Source: G963422745 sp963422745
GTDB taxonomy: Bacteria > Actinomycetota > Acidimicrobiia > Acidimicrobiales > Aldehydirespiratoraceae
Reading direction: 5' to 3'
Length of the DNA: 64,000 nt
Assembly: GCA_963422745.1 (NCBI GenBank)
Contig: OY730477.1
Span: 124,001 to 188,000 of the forward strand
Made by a program: the position numbers and the translations under genes. The notes under the pieces were generated by a model, which did no database searches, was not told the origin of the DNA, and was given only the letters and a program-made list of their open reading frames with translations. Below are positions 8,910 to 18,223 of this stretch, in pieces; the first letter of the stretch is position 1; every line of letters starts with the position of its first letter.

Positions 8910-10466
8910 CTAAATGCTGCGGTTCAGGTTCTGCCAATACTCGTCACGAAGGAGTCGTTTGTAGAGCTTTCCCGTGGGATGACGAGGCAGTTCCTCACGA
9001 AAATCAACTGTTCGCGGGCACTTCACATCAGCGAGACGCTCACGACAATAGGCGATGAGTTCACGACCGAGTGCTGCTGCTGCGGCTTCATTGCTTGCCA
9101 TCTCCAAAGGCTGCACGACCGCCTTGACAACTTCGCCGAGGTCGTCGTCGGGTACGCCGATCACTGCAACGTCAACGACGCGGGGGTGCATCGTGAGTAC
9201 GTCTTCAGCTTCCTGGGGATAGATGTTCACTCCGCCGGAGATAATCATGTGGGCCTTGCGGTCGGTCAGATAGAGAAAGCCGTCCTCGTCGAGCCGACCA
9301 ATGTCTCCCAGCGTCGACCAGCCGTTGGGTAGCTGCGATTTGGCAGTCTGCACGGGATCTGCGTGGTATTCGAACTCACCGCCACCCTCGAAATAGACGG
9401 TGCCCACCTGCCCAACGGGGAGCTCCTCACCGTCGTCGTCGACGATGTGGACCGAACCCACAAGAGACGTCCCCACCGTTCCTGGGTGAGCCAGCCACTG
9501 TTCGCTGGTGCAATAGACGAAGCCATTGCCTTCTGTTCCGGCGTAGTACTCGTGAAGGATCGGCCCCCACCACTCGATCATCATGCGCTTTACTTCAACC
9601 GGGCACGGCGCAGCCGCGTGCACGGCAAGGGCGAGCGACGAGATGTCGTAGCGGGCACGAGTCGCTTCTCCCAGCTTCAGCATTCGCACGAACATGGTGG
9701 GAACAAGCTGGGAAAAGGTGACACGGTGACGTTCAATGAGGCTCAGGTAATCCTCGGGATCGAAACGTTCCATTACGACCGTTGTGGCGCCGAGCATCAG
9801 CATCGCCATGTTGAAACGCAATGGAGCGGCGTGATACAGCGGAGCTGGCGACAGGTACACGGTCTCTTCAGTGACACCGAAGAGGAGCTGCATCATCGGG
9901 GCGAGTGTGGCCGATCCCTCATCAAGTGGTTTCTGCTCGCGCTGGTCTGGGGAGATTACGCCTTTGGGACGCCCGGTCGTACCGGAGCTGTACAACATGT
10001 CGCCGCCAGCGATGCGGTCAGGTAGCGGTTCGGGCGAGACCGCCGCGATCGCCTCTTCGTAGGACTCATATCCCTCAATCACTCCATCAAGGATCAAACG
10101 TGCCTCGAGACCGGCCGTCGCATCGACAAGTTCGGTTGCCTGTTCGGCCTTGTGCATCGAGGTGATGAACACCTTCGAGCCAGAGTTCTCAATGATGTAG
10201 CGCATCTCATCGGTGCGGAGACGGCTGCTCATGGGCGTGTAGATGATCCCGGCGTAGTGAGCGCCCCAGCAGATCGACAGGAACCGCTGGTGGTTCTCCA
10301 AACAAATCGCAATGTGATCACCTGGCCTCAATCCGATGTCGTGCAGGACACGGCTAAGGCGGTTGGCTTCCTCGTCAAGTTCGGCGTAGGTGAGCACCGA
10401 GCCGGTACCGGCCATGATCACGGCCGGATGGTCGGGTCTAGAGGCGGCGAAAACTCCCGGGTACAT
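8910..10466 (-). CDS. Acyl-CoA synthetase (AMP-forming, FadD-like)
   Basis: Adenylate-forming ligase that activates a carboxylic acid to its acyl-CoA through an acyl-AMP. The 518 aa show the phosphate loop YSSGTTGRPKGV (about 169-180), the adenine-site YYAGTEGNG, the hinge-region DRKAHMIISGGVNIYPQE and a C-terminal lysine in PTGKLYKRLLRDEYW, so all core motifs are present. The substrate is not predictable; the size and hinge resemble medium or aromatic acid ligases of actinomycetes. It stands alone between two repeat-rich gaps. The start is ATG 10466. No clear Shine-Dalgarno sequence is visible. An antisense ORF of 220 codons at 9363-10025 is a shadow. Confidence 0.92.
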   Translation of the reverse strand: MYPGVFAASRPDHPAVIMAGTGSVLTYAELDEEANRLSRVLHDIGLRPGDHIAICLENHQRFLSICWGAHYAGIIYTPMSSRLRTDEMRYIIENSGSKVFITSMHKAEQATELVDATAGLEARLILDGVIEGYESYEEAIAAVSPEPLPDRIAGGDMLYSSGTTGRPKGVISPDQREQKPLDEGSATLAPMMQLLFGVTEETVYLSPAPLYHAAPLRFNMAMLMLGATTVVMERFDPEDYLSLIERHRVTFSQLVPTMFVRMLKLGEATRARYDISSLALAVHAAAPCPVEVKRMMIEWWGPILHEYYAGTEGNGFVYCTSEQWLAHPGTVGTSLVGSVHIVDDDGEELPVGQVGTVYFEGGGEFEYHADPVQTAKSQLPNGWSTLGDIGRLDEDGFLYLTDRKAHMIISGGVNIYPQEAEDVLTMHPRVVDVAVIGVPDDDLGEVVKAVVQPLEMASNEAAAAALGRELIAYCRERLADVKCPRTVDFREELPRHPTGKLYKRLLRDEYWQNLNRSI

Positions 10467-10612
10467 GGCAACAAGCTACACCCGGCGAGTTTGCGACATC
10501 GGACGGTGCATCCGCTGTTCACCGCAAGTGCTGACCCATAACGAACTTACCGGGCGCCTTGGAGGGCGGAGAACACGACTCGAACCCGATGACGACCAGT
10601 TGCCGCCATGGT

Positions 10613-10745
10613 GTCCGCCACGATCCAACCCTTGCTGGCATGGCACTTCCTAACGGTCTTCTTGGTAGTTGATTTAGTGACCGCCACGATCAAACCTTTG
10701 TCGGCATACCACAAACCGCCGGCCGCATATGTGATCAATGGTGAT
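10613..10745. repeat. Degenerate 66-bp tandem pair in the glnD-acs gap
   Basis: CCGCCACGATC occurs at 10615 and again at 10681, a 66-bp offset, with patchy similarity through the rest of the unit. Part of the 493-bp gap between the acyl-CoA synthetase start and the glnD stop. Apart from this pair and the 65-bp array that follows, I see no gene in the gap. Confidence 0.6.
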
Positions 10746-10966
10746 CGAAGTAGACGCCAAATCACGCACCGGATCCGCGAACTTCACCAACCTGTGCGGC
10801 TCATCCAGATCGAAGTAGACGCCAAATCACGCATCAGGTCCGGGGCGTCGACCAACGCCTGTAGGTCGTGGTCGTGATCGAAATAGACGCCAGATCACGC
10901 ACCAGATCCGCGAACTTCACCAACCTGTGCGGCTCATCCAGATCGAAGTAGACACCAGATCACGCA
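10743..10966. repeat. About 65-bp tandem array (4 copies) running into the glnD stop
   Basis: GATCGAAGTAGACGCCAAAT-type units start at 10743, 10808, 10876 and 10941 (spacings 65, 68, 65). Longer identity (CGCGAACTTCACCAACCTGTGCGG) links copies 1 and 3. The last copy includes the glnD stop codon at 10960-10962, so the array seems to have grown from the 3' end of glnD. Copies differ by point changes. Confidence 0.88.
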
Positions 10967-13245
10967 TCGGATCCGATTGCCCACAACACCGCCATCTCAA
11001 TCTCAGCCAGATAGTGCGAATCGAGCACCTTGGCCCCGTCGGATCCGCGCACGTAGAAGGTGTCGATCACATCGTCACCGAGGGTCTGCACCCTGGCCTG
11101 TTCGATAGATAAGTCGAGATCGGCGAGCACTCGGGTGACCCTAAACAGAAAGCCCATAGAGTCCGGGCCTCGCACCTCCAAGATGGTGTGCGTGGCGCTC
11201 GCATCGTTGTTGACGGTGACCTCCGGGTTGCATGGCCAGGCGGTTGTGGCCCTTTGGTAGCGGTATCGGCTAGCTCGCTTCATCAACCGTGGTGTGATCG
11301 CGAGTCTCATGCGCAAGGCAAGTTTCAAGTCGGCCACGACCTCGGCGGGGCCGTAGTTTCGACCCGGACCGCCACCAATACGCACCTCCCCAAGCGCCAT
11401 GCCGTCCCGGGCGTACAGATTGGCACCAAGAATCTCCACGTCGTGCAGCGCCAACACACCTGCGATCCGGCTGAAGTGACCGACCCGATCAGGTGTGACG
11501 ACCAGTAGCCATTGCGAGTCGAGTTCGACCACTTCCTTACCCTTGCGGAGCAGCTCAATGTGTTCGCTGCGCGGGAAGGCAGCCATGAACTCACCGGGAT
11601 CGCCGCCGGTGAGGTAACGGACCACCAAATCGGTGAGTTCGCCTACGAGTTCGGCCTTCCAGGGCGACCAAGCCGAGGGGCCCGTGGCGATCGAATCGGC
11701 CTCGGTAAGTGCCGAGAGCAACTCCAACGTTGTGACCGAGCCGACCTTGTCCGCCACGAAAGCGATCGTCGCCGGGTCGTGCAGATCACGCCTGCTGGCA
11801 ACGTCGGGCAACAACAGATGATTTTCCACGAGCGCAGCCAAGGTCTCGACATCGTTGGGCGGATAACCCATTCGTTGCGCAATGGTGCGCACAAGATCCG
11901 CGCCGATGGAGCTGTGGTCGCCGGGGTAGCCCTTGCCAATGTCGTGAAATAGGCCTCCGAGCACCAGCAGGTCGGGCCTACCCACTTGATCGGCGAGCTT
12001 CGCCGCCTCCGCTGCCGTTTCGAGAAGATGTCGGTCGACGGTGAACCGGTGGTAGGCGTTGCGTTGGGGTCGACACCGGTTGGGTGCCCATTCCGGCAGC
12101 AGTCGGGTGATCAGATCAACGTGATCGAGCGCTTCGAGTGGCGCGATGGCGTTGCGGCCCTCTAGCAGCAAGTCAACGAATAGCTCACGCGCCTCGTCTG
12201 GCCATGGTTCCACCATACGCGCCGACGACGACTCCAACCGGTCGAGCACTCGGCTCTCAATGAACGCATCGTTGCGCGAAGCGGCTAGCGCGACCCGCAA
12301 CGGCAACACCGGATCGATGTTGACAAGCGCCCCGTCTGCGAGCAGCAAAGTGTTGTCGAGGATCTCAATACCGTTACCTACATTGCGGCTGTGGCGTCGC
12401 CAGCGGCGCCGAGTGCTGCGCAGATCAATGCGGTGCATGACGGCATCGTGAACTCGGCTCACCACGCGCGCCGACGTCGCGACGTCGGCCATTAAAGCGT
12501 CTGCGTCATCGTAGCCGAGGGCGTCGGCCACGTCGTCTTGCGTCTCGAGCAGCAACAAGTTGGCGGTCCTCTTGGTGACCCGGTGCAGCTCCACACGTGC
12601 CGACAACAAGGTGGCGTGGGGCACGACCAATCCTGCACGTTCCAAGTCCTCCACCACCGACGGGTCCGCCAACTCGACCCAACCAATAGCTTGAAGATCC
12701 CGCAGCCCACCACGCGATACCTTGAGATCGGGTTCAAGCAGAAATGCCAGTTCGCCCGCGGCGCTGTGGCGCTCACGGGCGTTCTCGCTGATCTGCAGCA
12801 GCATCGAATCGGCGTTGGCGCTCCATTGCGCCCGTGCCTTGATCACCAACTCCTCAACCATTTCGGCGGAACCACCAATCCAGCGTGCGCTGAGAAGGGC
12901 TGTGGCGGTGTCGAGATCTGACTGGGCCAAGTCCAGCGCCTCGGTCATGGTGCGAACCGCGTGGCCGAGCTTCATGCCCCGGTCCCAGATCGGATACCAG
13001 ATCGCGTTTGCCAGTTCGCCAGCATCTCGACGGTTGTGCAACAACAACAGGTCAAGGTCACTGCCCGGTGACAGTTCGCGGCCGCCGTATCCACCAACAG
13101 CCACAAGCGCCATGTTCGACACGTCACCCATCTCATCAATCACAGACCGAAGCCACGCATCGATCTCGGCGGTGTAGGCCGCTGCCAGTGCGGATCCCAC
13201 GAGCGACGGATCCTCGAGCACCGATTCGGCGCCGAAGTGGGTCAT
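10960..13245 (-). CDS. glnD: PII uridylyltransferase / uridylyl-removing enzyme (GlnD)
   Basis: Nitrogen sensor that covalently modifies PII proteins under low glutamine and reverses this under high glutamine; in some actinomycetes the homologue adenylylates PII. The 761 aa contain, in order: a nucleotidyltransferase domain (VAVGGYGGRELSPGSDLDLL at about 47-66, with the GG and DxD signature), a helical linker, an HD hydrolase domain (GGLFHDIGKGYPGDHS, around 430), and two C-terminal ACT domains that sense glutamine. All landmark residues are present. Its ATG at 13245 is 75 bp downstream of amtB. No glnB or glnK lies between or beside them, so its PII substrate must be encoded elsewhere. The 3' end is embedded in a 65-bp tandem array. 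Confidence 0.95.
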   Translation of the reverse strand: MTHFGAESVLEDPSLVGSALAAAYTAEIDAWLRSVIDEMGDVSNMALVAVGGYGGRELSPGSDLDLLLLHNRRDAGELANAIWYPIWDRGMKLGHAVRTMTEALDLAQSDLDTATALLSARWIGGSAEMVEELVIKARAQWSANADSMLLQISENARERHSAAGELAFLLEPDLKVSRGGLRDLQAIGWVELADPSVVEDLERAGLVVPHATLLSARVELHRVTKRTANLLLLETQDDVADALGYDDADALMADVATSARVVSRVHDAVMHRIDLRSTRRRWRRHSRNVGNGIEILDNTLLLADGALVNIDPVLPLRVALAASRNDAFIESRVLDRLESSSARMVEPWPDEARELFVDLLLEGRNAIAPLEALDHVDLITRLLPEWAPNRCRPQRNAYHRFTVDRHLLETAAEAAKLADQVGRPDLLVLGGLFHDIGKGYPGDHSSIGADLVRTIAQRMGYPPNDVETLAALVENHLLLPDVASRRDLHDPATIAFVADKVGSVTTLELLSALTEADSIATGPSAWSPWKAELVGELTDLVVRYLTGGDPGEFMAAFPRSEHIELLRKGKEVVELDSQWLLVVTPDRVGHFSRIAGVLALHDVEILGANLYARDGMALGEVRIGGGPGRNYGPAEVVADLKLALRMRLAITPRLMKRASRYRYQRATTAWPCNPEVTVNNDASATHTILEVRGPDSMGFLFRVTRVLADLDLSIEQARVQTLGDDVIDTFYVRGSDGAKVLDSHYLAEIEMAVLWAIGSDA

Positions 13246-13320
13246 GGCTTCCGGGCGCTCACCACGGCCACGACCATCGAGTCCGGGTACGGCATGCAGC
13301 GTCAGCCTACCGATTTGACA

Positions 13321-14556
13321 TCAGTCGTCGTAGGTCGTCTCGGCGTGGATGTAGGCCGTCTCGGCGTGCTGGGAAAGGTCCAGACCCGTCAACTCCGCTT
13401 CCGGTTCGACCCGCAACCCCATGATTCGGTCGATCACCTTGGCTATCACGTAGGTGACCACGAAGGAAAACACGAGCACGGAGATAATCGCAATGATCTG
13501 GCTACGGATTAACGCAGCATCTCCGAAGAACGCTCCGTCGGTGCCGCCGATCTGCGCATCGGCGAAGAAGCCAAGCAATACACCTCCGACGATGCCGCCC
13601 ACCATGTGCACACCCACCACATCAAGCGAATCGTCATAGCCGAACCTCTTTTTCAACTGGATGGCGAAGTAACAGCATCCCGATGCCACGACTCCGAAAA
13701 CGATCGGAGACATGCCTCCGACGTAGCCCGCCGCGGGCGTGATGGCGACAAGGCCAGCCACCACTCCCGAAGCCGCACCGAGCGTTGTTGCGTGACCATC
13801 ACGGATCCGCTCGATGAGTATCCAGGCGATCATCCCGGCGCAGCCAGCCAGGAAGGTGTTGAGCGCTGCCTGCACGGCGTGACCGTCGGCTGCACCGGCC
13901 GAACCGGCGTTGAATCCGAACCAACCGAACCAGAGCATGCCCGCGCCGAGCATCACCAGGCTCAGGTTGTGAGGAGGCATCGCCATGTCGGGCCAACCTT
14001 CACGCTTGCCTAGGACGAGCACCAAAGCCAAGGACGCGGCTCCGGCGTTGATGTGGATGGCGGTTCCGCCGGCGAAATCGATGGCGTGTGGATCGAGCAG
14101 CGTGTGCCAACCCGTGTACACCCAGTACGCCACCGGGGCATACACGAGGATCGACCAGATGGGCACGAACACCGCCCAAGCCGAGAACTTCATGCGGTCA
14201 GCAACCGCCCCCGAAATCAGCGCCGGGGTGATGGCCGCGAAGGTCGCCCAGAAACCCACGAAGATCAAGGCCTCGGTGTCTCCGGCGAGCCCGTCGAGGC
14301 CCACAGCATCGAGATTGCCTATCCATGCTTCGAGACTCCAAACCGAGGAGATCTCACCGTCGCTGCTGTTGGCCAGCGAATACGTGAGCAACACCCAAAG
14401 CAGCGGTACCAGACCTAGGCAGTAGGTGTTCATGTTGAACATGTTCAACACGTTGCGGGACCTGACCATTCCGCCATAGAACAGGGCAAGACCGGGAATC
14501 ATGAACATGACCAAGGCCGTGGAGATCAACACCCAACTGATATCGCCACCTTCCAT
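13321..14556 (-). CDS. amtB: Ammonium transporter (Amt family)
   Basis: Trimeric inner-membrane ammonium channel with about 11 transmembrane helices per subunit. The 411 aa include the twin pore histidines in GGTAIHINAG and VGVHMVGGIVGG, and the LMLGAGMLWFGWFGFNAGS-type helix of the family. I moved the start from 14703 to ATG 14556 (MEGGDISWVLISTALVMFM): GGAGG lies 7 bases upstream, and the longer N-terminus has no family character. It precedes glnD on the same strand, which fits joint nitrogen control. The upstream 676 bp hold a large tandem array and no gene. Confidence 0.95.
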   Translation of the reverse strand: MEGGDISWVLISTALVMFMIPGLALFYGGMVRSRNVLNMFNMNTYCLGLVPLLWVLLTYSLANSSDGEISSVWSLEAWIGNLDAVGLDGLAGDTEALIFVGFWATFAAITPALISGAVADRMKFSAWAVFVPIWSILVYAPVAYWVYTGWHTLLDPHAIDFAGGTAIHINAGAASLALVLVLGKREGWPDMAMPPHNLSLVMLGAGMLWFGWFGFNAGSAGAADGHAVQAALNTFLAGCAGMIAWILIERIRDGHATTLGAASGVVAGLVAITPAAGYVGGMSPIVFGVVASGCCYFAIQLKKRFGYDDSLDVVGVHMVGGIVGGVLLGFFADAQIGGTDGAFFGDAALIRSQIIAIISVLVFSFVVTYVIAKVIDRIMGLRVEPEAELTGLDLSQHAETAYIHAETTYDD

Positions 14557-14734
14557 TGCCATGCCTCCATGAGTTGATACCAGGATCTTGGCAGTCCAGG
14601 ATCCACGGGTATGTGACCTCTGCGGAGCGTAACCATCAAGTATTGGATGCTTTCGGCGTAAGCGGGTACTTTTTGTTGCGATCCGATGTCGGCCATATTT
14701 CACGACCCATCGTCACCGGATTACGAAGAGATCG

Positions 14735-15095
14735 GCCGGGCACCAACCCGAGACAAAGACCCCCCAAAGGCAAAACACGCAACCCTTTGAACCAACCCAG
14801 CCAGACACCAACCCAAGATGCAACACCCTCAAAGGCAAAACACGCAACCCTTTGAACCAACCCAGCCAGACACCAACCCAAGATGCAACACCCTCAAAGG
14901 CAAAACACGCAACTCGCTGAACAAAGCCCAACCGGACACCAACCCAGCATGCAAAACCCCCCAAAGACAAAACACGCAACTCACTGAACCAGCCCAACCG
15001 GACACCAACCCGAGCATGCACCCCCCTCAAAGGCAAAACACGCAACTCATTGAACCATCCCAGCCGGACACCAACCGGAGATGCAAAACCCGTCA
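14735..15095. repeat. About 65-bp tandem array (5 full copies) upstream of amtB
   Basis: Units marked by CAAAGGCAAAACACGCAAC begin at 14765, 14830, 14895, 14962 and 15028 (spacings 65, 65, 67, 66), with a partial unit before the first. Each contains ACCAACCC and a CTGAACC/TTGAACC block. The array fills most of the 676-bp gap between amtB and the methyltransferase stop. Copies 1-2 are nearly identical and later copies drift. ORFs on either strand through the array are low-complexity by-products. Confidence 0.92.
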
Positions 15096-15232
15096 GGGGC
15101 TAAGAGTCAGTCAGGGTGGCCAAATCCTCAATATAGCTGAAGATCAGCAGCTCTTGTTTGCCAGCAGCGCGTGGTTGTTGAGCGCGGGGTTGTTACATGT
15201 GCGGATCGCAACCCGTGTTGGTTACGCATAGT

Positions 15233-15982
15233 TCAATACGGCCATTGCTGGCTGCGATGCCCCAGCAGACGCGTCAGCGGTGCCGCCCCGACGACCAACA
15301 ACACCTTGATGATCACATTGCGAGCGAACCATCCGAGTTGGGTGAACTGTCTCGCAGCGTTGGGGATCCTAAGATGTGGTGAAAGATCAACGCGGCGGAA
15401 CTCAGCCATCGACCGCGACCGACCGACATACCGCCAGCTTCCGCCGAAGACTGTGGTGGTAAGCAGCGCGAAGGTCACACCAACGGAACTGAACGAGTCG
15501 TGAACGACCATGGTGCCGTTAGCACTCACAAGTCCTCCCCATCCCACGATATCGGCACGGGCCGGGCCGAACCGGTGAGCGCCGTCTATGTAGAGCAGGT
15601 CGACGGGTCCTGTCACACAACCAAGCGCAGAGCTGCTCGGTTTGCGGATGTGGCGCACTCGGTGTTCAACACCGGCCGCGGCCAGATTGGCGTGAAAGGC
15701 TACAAAATCGGCGGCACCACGATCTCGATCAGGTTCAATCTCGCGAGGACCTCGATCACCTCCACCATGTGGGTCTATCGCCACGACCTCAATGCCCTCG
15801 CCTGCACCCGACGCCAACACAATCGTCGAACGACCACGAAAGCTGCCGATCTCCACCACGCGAGCACCTGCGCCCAGAACACGGGCACGGTCGTAAAGAC
15901 GCCGGGCCTGATCGTCGGTCAACCATCCCTCAACGTTGGTGACGGCATCAAGTACATCAGCGAACGCCTCTGCGGCCGACAT
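15233..15982 (-). CDS. Class I SAM-dependent methyltransferase
   Basis: Rossmann-fold methyltransferase of the Methyltransf_24 type; substrate unknown. Motif I is VVEIGSFRGRSTIVLA (about 42-57) and the acidic motif II reads VVAIDPHGGG. A later LLYIDGAHRFGPARADIVGW and NGTMVVHDSFSSVG correspond to the conserved acidic and His/Asp strands of this group. The C-terminal 40 residues are hydrophobic and basic (WFARNVIIKVLLVVGAAPL), suggesting membrane association. The start is ATG 15982. It stands alone, between the amtB repeat gap and a small conserved-looking gene. No partner suggests its substrate; glycan or lipid methylation is only a possibility. Confidence 0.85.
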   Translation of the reverse strand: MSAAEAFADVLDAVTNVEGWLTDDQARRLYDRARVLGAGARVVEIGSFRGRSTIVLASGAGEGIEVVAIDPHGGGDRGPREIEPDRDRGAADFVAFHANLAAAGVEHRVRHIRKPSSSALGCVTGPVDLLYIDGAHRFGPARADIVGWGGLVSANGTMVVHDSFSSVGVTFALLTTTVFGGSWRYVGRSRSMAEFRRVDLSPHLRIPNAARQFTQLGWFARNVIIKVLLVVGAAPLTRLLGHRSQQWPY

Positions 15983-16079
15983 CGGCGTGAGACTAACGAA
16001 CCCGGTTCGGGTTGACGCGGTTCGTGAAATCGCAGTTCGGCGGCGTTATACGATTCAGCGAGAGACGCGGTATTCGCAA

Positions 16080-16403
16080 TCAGTGTTCGTTGAGCCCACG
16101 ATGCTCGTCGAGCAGTCGGTTTACCCGACGGAAAATCCTCGACCGGGCAACCGCCTCCACGCACCCGGCTTCGACCGCCGCCTGAAGAGCTTGCGAATCG
16201 ACGTGGGCGCCATAGGCGACAACCGGCGGCCCGATCTTGACGGCGTCGCCGGGAGCGATACCCGCAGCCAGGTCCAACACGATGACCGCAGCGTCTGCCA
16301 ATTCCTGTGCCTGCAGATCCCGCACCACCGTTGCGTCCGGTACCGCAGCGAGGATGCGACTGCGATCCATGAGGTCACGCGTGATCGCCACCAAGCCTGT
16401 CAC
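16080..16403 (-). CDS. Small hypothetical protein, receiver-like
   Basis: A 107-aa protein I cannot name. From GTG 16403 it reads VTGLVAITRDLMDRSRIL, followed by a strand-rich core (AAVIVLDLAAGIAPG, PPVVAYGAHVD) and a helical end (EAVARSRIFRRVNRLLDEH). The alternation of hydrophobic strands with a D in VLDL and an A/S-rich loop resembles a response-regulator receiver fold, though the full acidic pocket is not evident. The longer ORF start at 16622 would run antisense through the aconitase X start, so a shorter start is preferred; no good ribosome site decides it. Divergently placed from the aconitase X cluster by 133 bp. Confidence 0.55.
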   Translation of the reverse strand: MTGLVAITRDLMDRSRILAAVPDATVVRDLQAQELADAAVIVLDLAAGIAPGDAVKIGPPVVAYGAHVDSQALQAAVEAGCVEAVARSRIFRRVNRLLDEHRGLNEH

Positions 16404-16536
16404 GGCGACGAAGTCTGCTTGGCACCGAGCATCGACTCGACCACAACCCCAACCCACACATAGCCTCGCGAGTCCGGCGACACCACCAATTCGAGGTTCC
16501 GGTTCGACTTCACATTCCAAGACTACGGTCTTGGCC

Positions 16537-17805
16537 GTGCCGCTGGAACTCGAGGCTCGCGACAAGGCGACTTTGGCAGGCGACCGTGGGCCTGCTGCGG
16601 CGTTCGCCCTTCGGGTCATCACCCGGTTTGCAATAGCAATGCAGGCGCAACGCCTTATCGATATCAGTGGCGCTCACATCGACGGTTGCCTCTATCACGG
16701 TCAGGTCGGACTCGATTTCGCCAGACGACTCGCCGACACCGGAGCCAAGGTAGTGGTGCCCACGACTCTCAACGTCTCATCGCTGGATCTTCTTCATCCC
16801 GACCTGTATCGAGGCGATGACCACACACGTGCTCAGTCCCTGGAGTTGATGTCGGCATACGAAGCAATGGGGTGCAAACCGACTTGGACATGTGCGCCTT
16901 ATCAGCTCAAGGACCGTCCCGCATTCGGCGAGCATCTCGCCTGGGCTGAGTCGAACGCGATCGTGTTCGCGAACTCGGTGCTGGGTGCTCGCACAGGTCG
17001 CTACGGAGATTTCATCGACATCTGCTGCGCCATCAGCGGCCGTGCCCCAGCGGCCGGGCTGCATCTCGACTCTGAACGGATCGCCACTTTGGTGTTCGAC
17101 GTCAAGTTGATACCCAACCGGTTGTTCGGGCTTGAGTTCATCTACCCGCTGATCGGGTACCACATCGGCCGCGCCACAGGTAGCAACGTTCCGGTCATCG
17201 TCGGAATGCCACCTGACGTGTCCGAAGACCAACTCAAGGCACTCGGCGCGGCAGGTGCGTCGTCGGGTTCGCTAGCGATGTTTCACGTTGTGGGGGTCAC
17301 ACCGGAAGCCCCCACCTTGCAGGCTGCTACCGCCGGTCGTGATGCGCAGGTTTGTTCGGTCAACGTCAACGACCTTCGTCGCGCCCGTGACGACCTCACC
17401 ACCGCGTCGCACGCAGATCGTCTCGGCGTGGTGAGCCTGGGGACTCCTCACTATTCAGTAACCGAGTTTGAGAGGCTCATGGAGACACTCAACAGGCGCA
17501 CCGTGCACCCGGACGTGAGATTCTATGTGAGCACCGCCCGTGACGTTTTGCACGAGGTGCGATTGCGGGGATGGGAAACACCCCTAAGCACCGCCGGTGT
17601 GCAGATCATTGTGGACACCTGCACGTACGTCACAGCTGTGATGGATGACGTGGTTGGGGTTGCCATAACAGACTCCGCCAAGTGGGCGTACTATGCGCCA
17701 TCGAATCTCGGACTCAAGGTGGTGCTCGGCAGCTTGCAGGACTGCGTCGAGTCCGCTGTTGCGGGCAGGATCACCCGTGACGACACGATTTGGGCGCATG
17801 GCTGA
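16537..17805 (+). CDS. Aconitase X large (catalytic) subunit, DUF521
   Basis: Iron-sulfur dehydratase family; characterised bacterial members dehydrate cis-3-hydroxy-L-proline, and archaeal ones phosphomevalonate. From GTG 16537 (VPLELEARDKATLAGDRGPA) the protein is 422 aa. It carries family blocks: GAHIDGCLYHGQVGLDFA (about 45-62), a Cys-containing CKPTWTCAPYQ (about 110-120), SNAIVFANSVLGARTGRYGD, GTPHYSVTEF and a late VDTCTYVTAVMDD with a Cys expected near the cluster. The longer ORF from 16237 adds 100 low-quality residues antisense to the neighbouring gene, so it was rejected. The stop overlaps ATG 17798 (ATGGCTGA), which would have been the original start of the small subunit. Confidence 0.9.
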   Translation: MPLELEARDKATLAGDRGPAAAFALRVITRFAIAMQAQRLIDISGAHIDGCLYHGQVGLDFARRLADTGAKVVVPTTLNVSSLDLLHPDLYRGDDHTRAQSLELMSAYEAMGCKPTWTCAPYQLKDRPAFGEHLAWAESNAIVFANSVLGARTGRYGDFIDICCAISGRAPAAGLHLDSERIATLVFDVKLIPNRLFGLEFIYPLIGYHIGRATGSNVPVIVGMPPDVSEDQLKALGAAGASSGSLAMFHVVGVTPEAPTLQAATAGRDAQVCSVNVNDLRRARDDLTTASHADRLGVVSLGTPHYSVTEFERLMETLNRRTVHPDVRFYVSTARDVLHEVRLRGWETPLSTAGVQIIVDTCTYVTAVMDDVVGVAITDSAKWAYYAPSNLGLKVVLGSLQDCVESAVAGRITRDDTIWAHG

Positions 17806-18223
17806 ACCCGCGCAGCCCCATTCGGCAGGTCACCCGCTCAGCGGTCGGGACTGATCGTGCGTGCCCATCGCGAACCCGCGCAGCCCTCCTCGGCAGGTCA
17901 GCCGCTCAGCGGTCGGCCACTGGTCGCCGGCAGCGCCCATCGCGAACCCGAGCAACCCCATTCGGCAGGTCACCCGCTCAGCAGTCGGGACTGATCGTGC
18001 GTGCCCATCGCGAACCCGCGCAGCCCTCCTCGGCAGGTCAGCCGCTCAGCGGTCGGCCACTGGTCGCCGGCAGCGCCCATCGCGAACCCGAGCAACCCCA
18101 TTCGGCAGGTCACCCGCTCAGCAGTCGGGACTGATCGTGCGTGCCCATCGCGAACCCGCGCAGCCCTCCTCGGCAGGTCAGCCGCTCAGCGGTCGGCCAC
18201 TGGTCGCCGGCAGCGCCTCCGGG
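17804..18223. repeat. 68/72-bp alternating tandem array (6 half-units) at the aconitase X junction
   Basis: GAACCCG-starting half-units begin at 17804, 17872, 17944, 18012, 18084 and 18152. They alternate A (68 bp, ending GGACTGATCGTGCGTGCC) and B (72 bp, ending CACTGGTCGCCGGCAGCGCC), giving a 140-bp higher-order period. B1 and B2 are identical, as are A2 and A3. The unit encodes the N-terminal stretch of the swivel subunit in one frame. Because 140 is not a multiple of 3, successive copies are read in different frames. Confidence 0.93.

Noticed and set aside
14735..15095. CRISPR array
   Set aside because: Units are head-to-tail with no unique spacers of regular length, and no cas gene is in the window.
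14713..15231. ORFs of 110 aa (minus) and 137 aa (plus) across the amtB-upstream repeats
   Set aside because: Both are low-complexity translations of a 65-bp DNA repeat whose period changes the frame; no ribosome site or domain.
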